A stretch of DNA of 64,000 nucleotides from CAZNSX01 sp964575845. GTDB taxonomy: Bacteria > UBA8248 > CAZNSX01. Location: positions 124,001 through 188,000 of the forward strand of contig CAZNSX010000003.1 in NCBI GenBank assembly GCA_964575845.1, in the 5' to 3' direction. The translations under genes and the position numbers were made by a program. Below the pieces are notes generated by a model that made no database searches, was not told where the DNA came from, and saw only the letters and a list, made by a program, of their open reading frames with translations. This document shows positions 32,915 to 41,872 of the stretch, one piece after another. The first letter of the stretch is position 1. Every line of letters starts with the position of its first letter.

Positions 32915-34693
32915 ATGGGACTCCGGATCAACCAGAACATCGCAGCATTCAACGCGGCCCGGAACCTGGACCGCACGGACAAGATGCTGTCCAGGTCACT
33001 TGAGCGCCTCTCCTCGGGCTACAGGATCAACCGAGCGGCGGACGACCCGGCGGGTCTGATCATTTCAGAGAACCTGCGCGCTCAGGTGGGCGGCCTGGCT
33101 CAGGCGATCCGCAACAGCGAGAGCGCCACAAACCTGATCAAGACCGCTGAGGCGGCGATGGACGAGACGCTGACTCAGCTCCGCTCCATTCGTGACCTGG
33201 CTCTCGACGCGCTGAACACGGGCGCCAGCGACGCGACGGCCCGCGCGGCCGACCAGACGCAGATAGAATCTGCCATCACAACCCTCAACCGAATCGGGAA
33301 CCAGACCCAGTTCGGCACCATCTACCTCCTGAACGGGAGCTCGGGTGTGACCGGGGTGACAAACGATTCCAACATCACCTTTGTCACCGGCACCTCGTCC
33401 ACCCAGGCGGGCTCCTATACGGTGAACATCACCGCGTCGGCCACCCAGGGGACCTTCTCCACCAATGATAATCTTGCCTCGGGCCTCAGGGTCCAGTACA
33501 GGGCCGGCTCCTCCGATAAGGTCATCGCCGCGATCGGGGCGGGCGCGAGCGTAGTCTTCAAGGGAAGCCTGGTGAGCTACACTCTGGGCACGAGCCAGAT
33601 GGCCATCACGCTCACCAACGGTGCCACGGGCAACAGCATCGCGGCCATTCTCAACGCCAACAGCTCATTCGCCTCGGGCTTCTATGCCGCCATAAGCGGC
33701 TCCCGGCTGGTGGTTGAGGGCAAGTACTTCGGGCTCGGCTTCGCCGTCTCGGGCGATGCCTCGGGCATGAGCGCGATGGGAGTCGCTAACGGCAGCACCG
33801 CCCTATGGGCGAGCACCGTCCATAACAGCAGCGCGCCCAAGCTCTACGCCGCCGAGACCCTGACCTTCAACGGAAGCACCACCGTGACCATCTCGGCGCA
33901 GAGCACTCTGAGTGCCGCGGTGACGGCAATCAACAACGCCATGAGCACCGCAAACGTCGACGTGCGGTCGTCTGAACTCACGGCCAGCGCGGCCAACGGT
34001 TACGCCGTCAAGATCTACAACACCGCGTATGGTAGCGTGACCAACCAAGTCGTCTCAAGCCTGACCGGAGCGCGCAGCAACCTGTACGTCGGGACAACGA
34101 CCGAGTACATGACGGGCCAGGATGTTGCGGGCACCGTGGGAGGTGAGTCGGCATCGGGCAGCGGCCGGACCCTCACCGTCTCCAGCGGCAACCCGACGGG
34201 CCTCCAGATCAGTGTCACCGGCGATACGGCCCCCACGGGCAAGGTGATCACCGTCACGAACTCCAGCCTCAGGTTCCAGGTTGGCGCGAACACCGGCCAA
34301 TCGGTCCTGCAGAGCATCCCCGACATCAGGGCAAACAAGCTGGGCCTGACGGCCACGGGGCTGCTCACGAGCGCCGCCAGCGTTTCTGACATAAACGTGA
34401 GCACGGTCAACGGCGCGACCGACGCCATCAAGCTCGTGGATGACGCGATCAGCACCATGACCACCCTGAGGGGTAACTTGGGGTCGTTCCAGGCCAACAC
34501 CTTAGAGTCCAACATTAACAGCTTGGGCGTAGCTAAGGAGAACCTGACGGCAGCCGAGAGCGCCATCCGCGACGCTGACTTTGGAGTTGAGACAGTAACG
34601 TTTACCCGAAACCAGATCCTCCTCCAGGCCGGCACGGCAATTTTGGTTCAGGCCAACGCCGTGCCACAGGCGGTGCTACAGCTTCTGGCATAG
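32915..34693 (+). CDS. fliC: Flagellin FliC
   Basis: This 592-residue protein has conserved D0/D1 ends: MGLRINQNIAAFNAARNLDR, LSSGYRINRAADDPAGLIIS, ENLRAQ at the start, and FQANTLESNINSLGVAKENL then ILLQAGTAILVQANAVPQAV at the end. The centre (about 165-490) is Thr/Ser/Ala/Gly-rich and variable, giving an outer domain with many possible Ser/Thr glycosylation sites, in line with the Maf gene downstream. It is the filament subunit, transcribed by FliA and likely controlled by CsrA. Confidence 0.97.
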   Translation: MGLRINQNIAAFNAARNLDRTDKMLSRSLERLSSGYRINRAADDPAGLIISENLRAQVGGLAQAIRNSESATNLIKTAEAAMDETLTQLRSIRDLALDALNTGASDATARAADQTQIESAITTLNRIGNQTQFGTIYLLNGSSGVTGVTNDSNITFVTGTSSTQAGSYTVNITASATQGTFSTNDNLASGLRVQYRAGSSDKVIAAIGAGASVVFKGSLVSYTLGTSQMAITLTNGATGNSIAAILNANSSFASGFYAAISGSRLVVEGKYFGLGFAVSGDASGMSAMGVANGSTALWASTVHNSSAPKLYAAETLTFNGSTTVTISAQSTLSAAVTAINNAMSTANVDVRSSELTASAANGYAVKIYNTAYGSVTNQVVSSLTGARSNLYVGTTTEYMTGQDVAGTVGGESASGSGRTLTVSSGNPTGLQISVTGDTAPTGKVITVTNSSLRFQVGANTGQSVLQSIPDIRANKLGLTATGLLTSAASVSDINVSTVNGATDAIKLVDDAISTMTTLRGNLGSFQANTLESNINSLGVAKENLTAAESAIRDADFGVETVTFTRNQILLQAGTAILVQANAVPQAVLQLLA

Positions 34694-34713
34694 CCGCCTT
34701 GAAGGGCGAGTCC

Positions 34714-34741
34714 CCGGGAGGCCCGCTTGAGGGCCTCCCGG
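34714..34741 (+). terminator. Strong hairpin between fliC and flaG
   Basis: A perfect 11-bp stem (CCGGGAGGCCC 34714-34724, GGGCCTCCCGG 34731-34741) with a 6-base GCTTGA loop is not followed by a T tract. It may partly terminate transcription or protect the 3' end of the abundant flagellin mRNA while allowing some read-through into flaG-fliD-fliS. Confidence 0.6.
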
Positions 34742-34768
34742 AGGGCCCCCTGATTGGAGGAAGGTGAG

Positions 34769-35119
34769 ATGTCTACGGGAGGCATTAACAGAGCGGGGCC
34801 GGCGGCGGGGGCACCCATCAGTGCTTCTTCGCCGCAGTCGGCTGCTGAGCCCAGGGCTTCCCCGGGGCCAGGTCAAGCCCAGGGGGCGGCGAGCCCCGCG
34901 TTTGCCCGGAAAGTAGCCAAAGCCATAAACAGTTCTCCTGAATTAGGGAGAGTAGAGGCCAAGGTCTATAAGGATGAGGCGAGCGACAAGTATGTTCTCG
35001 CGATTTTCTCCCGCTCCTCGGGCCAGCTCATCCGGCAATACCCCCCGGGGGGGATTATCCAACTGGCCTCCAAGCTGAAAGCCGGAACTCTCGGCTCATT
35101 ATTGGATGAGTTGGCCTGA
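34769..35119 (+). CDS. flaG: FlaG family protein
   Basis: This 116-residue protein has a Pro/Ala/Gly/Ser-rich N-terminal half and a C-terminal FlaG domain (VEAKVYKDEASDKYVLAIFS, GQLIRQYPPGGIIQLASKLK). FlaG affects filament length in several bacteria. ATG 34769 has GGAGGAAGG upstream. Its location between flagellin and fliD is standard. Confidence 0.9.
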   Translation: MSTGGINRAGPAAGAPISASSPQSAAEPRASPGPGQAQGAASPAFARKVAKAINSSPELGRVEAKVYKDEASDKYVLAIFSRSSGQLIRQYPPGGIIQLASKLKAGTLGSLLDELA

Positions 35120-35197
35120 GGAGCGGGCACTGAAAATCCTCCGGCCCCGGGAGAAAGAGGTTTGCCCTTAACCCATTGAGGAAACCAGAGCCAGCCC

Positions 35198-37765
35198 ATG
35201 GGCATAGCGATTGACGGCCTAATATCGGGGCTTGATGTCACGACCCTGGTGGAGCGGCTTCTCGAGGTAGAGAGTACCCGTGTCCAACAGCTTCAAGCCA
35301 AGCAGACCACCTACACCGACAAGATCACCGCCTATCAGAACCTGAACGCCCGCCTCCTGGCCCTGAGAACTTCGGCCAGCACCCTCAAGAAATCTTCTCT
35401 TTTTTCGGGCCGCACAGCTTCGAGCAGCGACACCGATATCCTCACCGTCTCCGCGGCCTCGGGTGCCGCCCTGGGCACCAATATCTTGACCGTGCAGCAG
35501 CTGGCTAAGTCGAGCCAGTTTTCTTCGAACAGCTTTGCCGATACCGATAAGACGGCCCTCGGCACCGGTGATATACGGATCAACGTCGGCACGGGCACGA
35601 GCCAGTTCACCAAGGTGGTCACCATCGATAGCACCGATAACACCCTCGCCGGGATCAGGGACGCCATAAACGACACCGCGGGCGACTACGTCTCCGCCTC
35701 AATAGTCACGGTCGATAACTCCGACAGACCCTACAAGCTTCTCATCTCGGCCAAGACGAGCGGCAGTGAGGGGCAGCTCTCAATCGACCTTGACGCCACC
35801 TTCAAGACCACGGCCTCGGGGGAGGCGGCGGGCGTCGGCGCCGGGACCGCCACGGCCAGCACCGATGACAGTAACGCCAAGACCTACGCCTTCAACAACT
35901 ACCCCATTGACGGCACAGAGACGGTCAAAATAGATGGCGCGACCATAGCGTCGGACATGGCCGCTCCCAGCAATATAACCCTTACCGCTCAGTCTGGCGG
36001 AGCCCTTGAGGAAAAGAAAACTTACTATTACCGCATCTCGGCCATAGATGACAGCGGGGAGACGATAGCCTCCACCGAAAAGTCCGTACATCTGGACAAG
36101 GCTCAAAAATCGGTAGACATAAGTTTTGACGCCGTTTCCGGAGCAACGGCCTACCGGATCTACAGGACGGGGGAAACGCCCGGAAGCTATTCCGGGAGCT
36201 CCCTGGTAGCGGAGACGACCCTGACGACATACACGGATAATACACCCGCAACCTCCCTCAGCGCGGGCTCGCCCCTTGACACCTCGACCCAGGGCTATAC
36301 CGTCAACTACTCCACAGGCGCCATAACCTTCAGGAGCGACCAGACGGGCGCGGTCACCCTGGACTACGATTACGGATTGGGGTTCGTGGAGACGCAGGAA
36401 GCGCAGGATGCGATCATTAAGTTCGGCTCTGAGTCCTCGGCCTTCACGGTGACGAAGAGCTCGAACTCCATCACCGACCTCATCGAGGGTGTAACCCTCA
36501 ATCTCGTTAAGGCGGATTCGACCAAGCCCATCACCTTCAGCGTCAGCGCGAGCAACAGTAACGTGACGGGCGAGGTGAATGGCTTCATCAAGAACCTGAA
36601 TTCGGTTCTGGAATATATTCGTGAAGTCACCCTCTATGACTCCGACACCGGTAAGACGGGCCTCCTCTTCAGCGATCACGCGGTCCAGACGGTGCGCTCC
36701 CGACTGGACTCCGACCTCTCCAACCCTGTGGAGGGCCTCACCGAGGGAGCACTCTACGCCCTCTCCCAGGCGGGCATAACCATAAACGCCTCAACGGGCA
36801 ACTATCTTCTGGATGACAGCAAGTTCTCAGGGAAGCTCACCTCGGTGCCCGATGAGGTGAGAGACCTCTTCGCCGCAACTGGCCGCACCGATGACAGCGA
36901 CATAAAGTTCACCGGCTCCACCTCCAAGACCAAGGCTTCGGGCCGCGGCGGCTACTCCGTAAGCATCACCCGGGCTGCAACCAGGGCCTCAAGAGAAGGC
37001 CAGCAGGATATCTCGGGCGGTCTAACCATGTCGGAGAGCCTCACCATAGTCTCCGCCGGCAAAACGGCCACCATAACCCTTACGAGCGGCATGACGGCCA
37101 CCCAGGTGGTTTCCGCCATAAACACCGGCCTGGTGAACGCCGAGGTTGATGCCGCCGCCGTCTATGACTCGGCCACGGGTAAAGTGACCGTCCGCCATGA
37201 CTCCTTTGGGTCTGACTACTCCCTCAGCATTACCTCCAACCGCACTGAAAGTGATGCCGGGAGCACGGGCCTGGGAACGACCCTTCCCAGCCAGGAAACG
37301 ACCTATACGGGTCAGGATGTGGCCGGCACCATAAACGGGGAGGCGGCCGAGGGCGAGGGACAGCTCCTCAAGGGAAAGACGGGGAACACCAACACCGAAG
37401 GCCTCATCCTGAAAGTTACGATAACTCCCGAGTCGCTCGCGAGCCAGGGAAGCGCGCAGGGCACGGTCTTCTTCACCCGAGGCGTTGCGGACAGGGTCGA
37501 TACCCTCCTGGAGTACCTGACGGACACGAACCAGAATGGCCCGATCACGAGTGCCGTGGACTTAAACGAGGACCGGATCGATGATGTGGAGACCGCCATA
37601 GAGACCTTCCTGGAGCGCTCGGGCAGGCACCGGGAGCGGCTCCTCTCGGAGTTTAATAAGCTGGAGCTCGCCCTGGGCCAGCTCCAGACCACGAGCAGCT
37701 TCCTTTCGCAGCAGATGGACCAAATCCAGGCCAATGCCAGGTGGATAGGAGCTCCGCGTAAGTAG
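35198..37765 (+). CDS. fliD: Filament cap protein FliD (enlarged, with FN3-like insert)
   Basis: The protein has 855 residues against about 470-660. N-terminal FliD_N is intact (AIDGLISGLDVTTLVERLLE, QNLNARLLALRTSASTLK), and the C-terminal coiled part is present (RLLSEFNKLELALGQLQTTS, FLSQQMDQIQANARW). Inserted at about residues 264-350 is a fibronectin-III-like domain (KKTYYYRISAIDDSGETIAS, then VSGATAYRIYRTGETPG). A flagellin-IN-like stretch is at about 605-680. FliD caps the growing filament and directs flagellin folding; the insert would project outward at the tip. Confidence 0.93.
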   Translation: MGIAIDGLISGLDVTTLVERLLEVESTRVQQLQAKQTTYTDKITAYQNLNARLLALRTSASTLKKSSLFSGRTASSSDTDILTVSAASGAALGTNILTVQQLAKSSQFSSNSFADTDKTALGTGDIRINVGTGTSQFTKVVTIDSTDNTLAGIRDAINDTAGDYVSASIVTVDNSDRPYKLLISAKTSGSEGQLSIDLDATFKTTASGEAAGVGAGTATASTDDSNAKTYAFNNYPIDGTETVKIDGATIASDMAAPSNITLTAQSGGALEEKKTYYYRISAIDDSGETIASTEKSVHLDKAQKSVDISFDAVSGATAYRIYRTGETPGSYSGSSLVAETTLTTYTDNTPATSLSAGSPLDTSTQGYTVNYSTGAITFRSDQTGAVTLDYDYGLGFVETQEAQDAIIKFGSESSAFTVTKSSNSITDLIEGVTLNLVKADSTKPITFSVSASNSNVTGEVNGFIKNLNSVLEYIREVTLYDSDTGKTGLLFSDHAVQTVRSRLDSDLSNPVEGLTEGALYALSQAGITINASTGNYLLDDSKFSGKLTSVPDEVRDLFAATGRTDDSDIKFTGSTSKTKASGRGGYSVSITRAATRASREGQQDISGGLTMSESLTIVSAGKTATITLTSGMTATQVVSAINTGLVNAEVDAAAVYDSATGKVTVRHDSFGSDYSLSITSNRTESDAGSTGLGTTLPSQETTYTGQDVAGTINGEAAEGEGQLLKGKTGNTNTEGLILKVTITPESLASQGSAQGTVFFTRGVADRVDTLLEYLTDTNQNGPITSAVDLNEDRIDDVETAIETFLERSGRHRERLLSEFNKLELALGQLQTTSSFLSQQMDQIQANARWIGAPRK

Positions 37766-37784
37766 GGGCTCGGGAGAGGAGAAC

Positions 37785-38213
37785 ATGAGGCAGCGGGCGC
37801 AGGTCCTTTACCGGAAAAACCAGGTGGAGGGGGCATCACCCCCACAACTCTTACTCATGCTCTACCGCGGGGCCATTCGATTCTTAATTATGGGCCGCGA
37901 GGGTCTGAGGGAAGGGAGAAGCTTCACCGAAACCAGCCACAATATCCTTAAGGCCATGAATATCCTGGCTGAGCTTATGGGAAGTTTGAACCCTGAACCC
38001 TCGCGCCAGCTCGCCGACCGCCTCCTCGGCCTCTACTCCTACATGCTTGACCGCCTGGGCCTCGCCCTCAAGGAGCGGGACCCTGTCCCCGTTGAGGAAG
38101 TAACCCGATTGCTACAGGAGCTGGAGGACGCCTGGGTCCAGGCCGAGAAGAAGTGGGCCGAGGACAAGCCCCGGGAGGCGCCCTCCCTTCGCCCGGCGGG
38201 GATTGCCCTCTAG
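37785..38213 (+). CDS. fliS: Flagellin export chaperone FliS
   Basis: This 142-residue helical protein has YRKNQVEGASPPQLLLMLYR, GAIRFLIMGREGLREG and ILAELMGSLNPEPSRQLADR followed by LLGLYSYMLDRL. FliS clamps the flagellin C-terminus and prevents premature polymerisation. It lies 19 bases after fliD. Length and motifs are standard. Confidence 0.94.
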   Translation: MRQRAQVLYRKNQVEGASPPQLLLMLYRGAIRFLIMGREGLREGRSFTETSHNILKAMNILAELMGSLNPEPSRQLADRLLGLYSYMLDRLGLALKERDPVPVEEVTRLLQELEDAWVQAEKKWAEDKPREAPSLRPAGIAL

Positions 38214-38316
38214 GGGACGGGGTAGAGGGAATGACCCGGCATTGATGTTGCATAAAACCCGATATAGCTTTTTTCTCCCGGGCCTCCAGGGGCCTAAGCT
38301 GAAGAGGGGAAAAGCC

Positions 38317-38943
38317 GTGGAGCTTATGGTTGATGGGAATCAGGCTTCTTTCGAGGCCGAGGGGATCGGTACCCTGAAAGAACTTCTTTCACTTCTCGAG
38401 GAAAAAATTGCCGCAGGATGGGGCCGCGTCATCTTGGGCGTGATGGTGGATGGCCGAACCCTCACCCAAGAGGAGCGGGAGTCCTGGGGAGAGAAGAGCC
38501 TTGAGGAGCTGGGGGAGCTGGAGCTACTCACGGCTGAACCCCGTGCGCTGGCGGTCACTACCCTGCGCGATGCGGGAAAGATCCTGGGCCTCTTGGCGTG
38601 TGCCCTGGAGCATTCTGCAGACCTATTCCGCGCAGGCCGCAGGGAGGAGGCCCTCAGGAGTATGGAAGAGGGCCTTACGGCCTGGGAGTGGGTGACAGAG
38701 GCCCTGCAGAAGGCGGGAGCCGTCATGGACTTTGACTCTGAGCGCTTAGAGGTGGATGGTGTTACCCTGGTGGAGCGCTATGGTCGCCTGGGCACTCAGC
38801 TCCAGGAAGTCGCTTTGGCGTTTGAGGGCGGTGATGTCACTCTCGTGAGCGACCTCATCCAGTGGGAGCTGACCCCCGAGCTCAGAGCACTTGGAGAGAT
38901 GGTGGAAAGCCTTCTGCCCGGCGAGGAGGGCTCCCTTGTCTGA
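38317..38943 (+). CDS. Conserved unknown protein after fliS
   Basis: This 208-residue protein starts at GTG 38317 after GAGGGG; an ATG at 38326 is an alternative, and the frame upstream to 38203 overlaps fliS and looks non-coding. Residues 1-75 have alternating strands with VELMVDGNQASFEAEG, VILGVMVDGRTLTQEERESW and ELELLTAEP, recalling a small ubiquitin-like (beta-grasp) unit. Residues about 80-205 are helical. I do not know a function. The next gene overlaps it by 8 bases, so it may assist flagellin chaperoning or modification. Confidence 0.75.
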   Translation: MELMVDGNQASFEAEGIGTLKELLSLLEEKIAAGWGRVILGVMVDGRTLTQEERESWGEKSLEELGELELLTAEPRALAVTTLRDAGKILGLLACALEHSADLFRAGRREEALRSMEEGLTAWEWVTEALQKAGAVMDFDSERLEVDGVTLVERYGRLGTQLQEVALAFEGGDVTLVSDLIQWELTPELRALGEMVESLLPGEEGSLV

Positions 38944-40873
38944 GGAGCATTTTGAGAAGAACCTAAGGCTCCTCAAGCTCGTCTCCCCCGAGCTTGCCCG
39001 CAGGGTAATCTGGGCGGAGAGGCGGGAGGAGATCGAAGGGTTCAGGGCCAGGTCCGGTGCTCCTTCCTTGAGGGTGAAACGCCCCGATGGGGGGAGCATT
39101 CTCCTCCACAGCTCCTATGACCCCGAGGAAGAAGCCCGGCGCGCGGCCGAGGCGAGAGGGCTGGATGAGCCCCACCGAAATATCTTCTTCCTGGGCTTCG
39201 GCCTCGGGTATCTCCCCCTGGAGGTGATGAGAAGAAAGGGGCACGAGAAGCGCTTCTTCTTCATCATCGAGAAAGACCTCTCCATTTTTCGGGAGGCCAT
39301 GGAGAGGGTTGACCTCTCAGAGCTCCTCTCCGATGGCAGGGTTTACCTCCTGGTGGACCTCTCGGAGGAGGAGCTGGGCCGGCGCCTTCGCTTCCTCACC
39401 GAGCAGACCCTCTACCATGGGGTTGAGTTTTTGGAGCTTCCCAGCGCAATGCCCCTTCACGGCGATTACTACCGCAGGGCCCGCTCCATTGTTGCGGAGA
39501 TGGTGGGGCTTAACTCCATGTACTGGAGCACCACATTCCTGCGGGGGTCCCAGAGCGTGAGGAACATCTGCCGAAACCTCTTCTGCATCCTCCAGAGCCC
39601 CGGCGTGCGCCCGCTCAAGGGAGCCTTCGAGGGCCGTCCCGCGCTCATCGTCTCGGCGGGGCCTTCACTGGATGGGGCCATGGAAAGGGTGAAGGCGGCC
39701 AAGGGAAAGGCCCTCATCATCGCCATAGGACAGGTGCTGGGAAAGCTGCTGAGAGCTGGGATCGAGCCCGACCTCGTGACCACACTGGATTACAGCGACC
39801 TCAACTGGAAGCTCTTCTTTAAGGATATCGAGGTCCCGCCCCATATCCCCCTCGTGGCGGAGTTTGCCACCTATTGGGAGGTGGTCCACAAGTTCCAGGG
39901 ACCTAAGTTCATAAACTACACGGGCGGGGAGGGGTTCTTCGGGCTCGGCCCTCTTCTCAAGGAGAAGGGGACCATTGCCGTTGGGGGAACAGTGGCCATC
40001 ATGGCCCTGGGTCTGGCAAAGCACCTGGGAGTGAGACCGGTGTTTCTCGTGGGGCAGGATTTCTGTTTCAGCAACATCACCCACTCGGAAGGAACCTCCA
40101 TCCAGGGGAAGATACTTCCCATAGAGGGGCAGCCGAATGTCATGCTCCGGGTTAACCCGGACGGCAGGGCCATGCCTTTTAAGGCTCATCGGGTCGAGGG
40201 CACCGACGGGGAGGAGAAGATAACCGACCCCACCTTCTTCAGCTTCCTCAAAGAAACAGAACTCTTGATTCACTCTCTGGGTCTTGAGTGCATAAATACC
40301 TCCCCCTCGGGGGCCAGGATAAAGGGGACTCAGGAGATGAGCCTCGAGGAGGCCATAGAGACTTTCTGCCAGGAGCCCCTTGATGCAAGGCCCGTGCTGG
40401 AGAAGCTCGCCTCAGAGAGAGACCCGCGGAGGGCAAGAGAAGCGAGGGGTATCCTTCTCGAGAGGGTCGGGGAGCTTAGCTCCATATCCCATAGCGCCCA
40501 GAAGGGCCGGAGCCTCTGCCGCACCTTCAAGCGTCTGGCCGGGCAGCGGAAGCTCAACGATAAGCGTATAGAGGAGGTGGCCCAGGAACTCCGGAACCTC
40601 TACGCCAAGACCCAGGCCTTCCCCCACCTCAAGGACTTTCTACTGAATCTCATCTTCTCAACCGTCTACGTGACCTCAAAGGAGATCGCGCAGCGGGTGA
40701 AGGAGGCTTCCTCCCGCCGGGAACTCCTCCTGCAGGAAGCCCGCCACGGGACCATGTACTTCCGGGCGATGGATGTTGCGGCAAGACATGTGGATTTTTA
40801 CATGAGGGAGACGGCCGAGCGGCTCTCGGCCCTTGAGGGGGAAGAGGCGGGAGAGAGGGAGGCCGCGGCCTGA
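38936..40873 (+). CDS. Maf-type flagellin glycosyltransferase (DUF115)
   Basis: This 645-residue protein has the motility-accessory-factor core at about residues 230-420: RPALIVSAGPSLDGAMERVK, LIIAIGQVLGKLLRAGIEPD, LVTTLDYSDLNWKLF and VGGTVAIMALGLAKHLGVRP followed by VFLVGQDFCFS. Maf proteins attach nonulosonic acids such as pseudaminic or legionaminic acid to Ser/Thr of flagellin. The start is TTG after GAGGAGGG, overlapping the previous gene by 8 bases; the upstream ATG at 38891 would lengthen that overlap. A helical C-terminal part (about 440-640) completes it. Confidence 0.92.
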   Translation: MSEEHFEKNLRLLKLVSPELARRVIWAERREEIEGFRARSGAPSLRVKRPDGGSILLHSSYDPEEEARRAAEARGLDEPHRNIFFLGFGLGYLPLEVMRRKGHEKRFFFIIEKDLSIFREAMERVDLSELLSDGRVYLLVDLSEEELGRRLRFLTEQTLYHGVEFLELPSAMPLHGDYYRRARSIVAEMVGLNSMYWSTTFLRGSQSVRNICRNLFCILQSPGVRPLKGAFEGRPALIVSAGPSLDGAMERVKAAKGKALIIAIGQVLGKLLRAGIEPDLVTTLDYSDLNWKLFFKDIEVPPHIPLVAEFATYWEVVHKFQGPKFINYTGGEGFFGLGPLLKEKGTIAVGGTVAIMALGLAKHLGVRPVFLVGQDFCFSNITHSEGTSIQGKILPIEGQPNVMLRVNPDGRAMPFKAHRVEGTDGEEKITDPTFFSFLKETELLIHSLGLECINTSPSGARIKGTQEMSLEEAIETFCQEPLDARPVLEKLASERDPRRAREARGILLERVGELSSISHSAQKGRSLCRTFKRLAGQRKLNDKRIEEVAQELRNLYAKTQAFPHLKDFLLNLIFSTVYVTSKEIAQRVKEASSRRELLLQEARHGTMYFRAMDVAARHVDFYMRETAERLSALEGEEAGEREAAA

Positions 40874-41862
40874 TGAAGGAGGTCTTCTCAGGGAGAAAGG
40901 TCCTCGTCACCGGGGGCACGGGCTCCATAGGGAGCGAGGTGGTGCGCCAACTCCTTACCCTCTCGCCCGGGGTGGTCAGGGTGTTCAGCCGGGATGAGAC
41001 CCGTCAATATCTCCTCCAGGAAGCCCTGGGCCGAAGGGATGATGTGAGATATCTCATAGGAGACGTGCGGGAAAAGGAGAGGCTAAGGCGAGCCATGGAG
41101 GGAGTGGACTATGTTTTCCACTGCGCCGCCCTGAAACACGTGCCCTCTTGCGAGTATAACCCCTTTGAGGCTGTGAAGACCAACGTCGTGGGAACGCAGA
41201 ACGTAATAGAGGCCGCCCTGGACGAGGGGGTAAGGAAGGTCGTGGCGGTAAGCACGGATAAGGCGGTCGCCCCTTGCAACACCATGGGCGCGACGAAGCT
41301 TCTGGCCGAGAAGATCGTGGCCGCCGCCAACATGTGGATAAAGGGTACGGCCCTTGCCTGCGTGCGGTTCGGAAACGTGCTGGGCTCGAGGGGCTCTCTC
41401 GTGCCACTCGTGAGGGAGCAGATAGCGCGGGGAGGGCCCGTGACCGTAACCGAGCCCGAGATGACCCGCTTCATGATGTCCATCTCTCAGGCCGTGAGGC
41501 TTATCCTTACGGTCATCCCCCAGATGGAAGGCGGGGAGGTTTTCATCCTTAAGATGCCGGTTGTGAGAATAATCGAGATGCTGCGGGTGCTCGTCGAGGA
41601 GCTCTCCCCCCGCTACGGCTTCAGGCCCGAGGCGATCGAAGTGGTCGAGATAGGGGCCCGGCCCGGTGAAAAGATTTACGAGGAGCTGATGACGGCCGAG
41701 GAGATGGAAAGGGCCTACGAGACGGACGACATGTACATCATCCGCCCCAGGTGGAATGGTTGCGAGAGGCAGCTGGCCAAGGTCCCATATACTTCCCACG
41801 ATGTAGAGCCCCTCGCCCCCGAGGAGGTGAGGGCGCTTCTCCGCCAGGAAGAACTCATCTAG
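40873..41862 (+). CDS. SMK-type nucleotide-sugar 4,6-dehydratase (PseB/LegB/CapD-like)
   Basis: This 329-residue extended SDR has the NAD site VTGGTGSIGSEVVRQLL, GDVREKERL and AALKHVPSCEYNPFEAVKTN. The active site is STDKA (127-131) with M138-x3-K142. In PseB the third residue is Tyr (SYK); a Met (SMK) is known from WbpM-type UDP-GlcNAc 4,6-dehydratases. It probably makes a 4-keto-6-deoxy-HexNAc for a flagellin sugar. The start overlaps the maf stop (TGATG). The other enzymes of a pseudaminic or legionaminic pathway are not in the window. Confidence 0.88.
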   Translation: MKEVFSGRKVLVTGGTGSIGSEVVRQLLTLSPGVVRVFSRDETRQYLLQEALGRRDDVRYLIGDVREKERLRRAMEGVDYVFHCAALKHVPSCEYNPFEAVKTNVVGTQNVIEAALDEGVRKVVAVSTDKAVAPCNTMGATKLLAEKIVAAANMWIKGTALACVRFGNVLGSRGSLVPLVREQIARGGPVTVTEPEMTRFMMSISQAVRLILTVIPQMEGGEVFILKMPVVRIIEMLRVLVEELSPRYGFRPEAIEVVEIGARPGEKIYEELMTAEEMERAYETDDMYIIRPRWNGCERQLAKVPYTSHDVEPLAPEEVRALLRQEELI

Positions 41863-41872
41863 GGGGTCAAGG

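Noticed and set aside
32616..32915. 99-residue open frame before fliC
   Set aside because: A near-consensus sigma-28 promoter and the GGA hairpin leader lie inside it, and the protein has no family features. It is better read as promoter and leader.
35780..36679. 299-residue minus-strand frame in fliD
   Set aside because: It is an antisense shadow in the variable centre of fliD; the composition is Gly/Arg/Val-rich with no domain.
38249..38260. CCCGATAT as a sigma-28 -10 box
   Set aside because: No TAAAG-like element lies 11 bases upstream, so it is probably chance.
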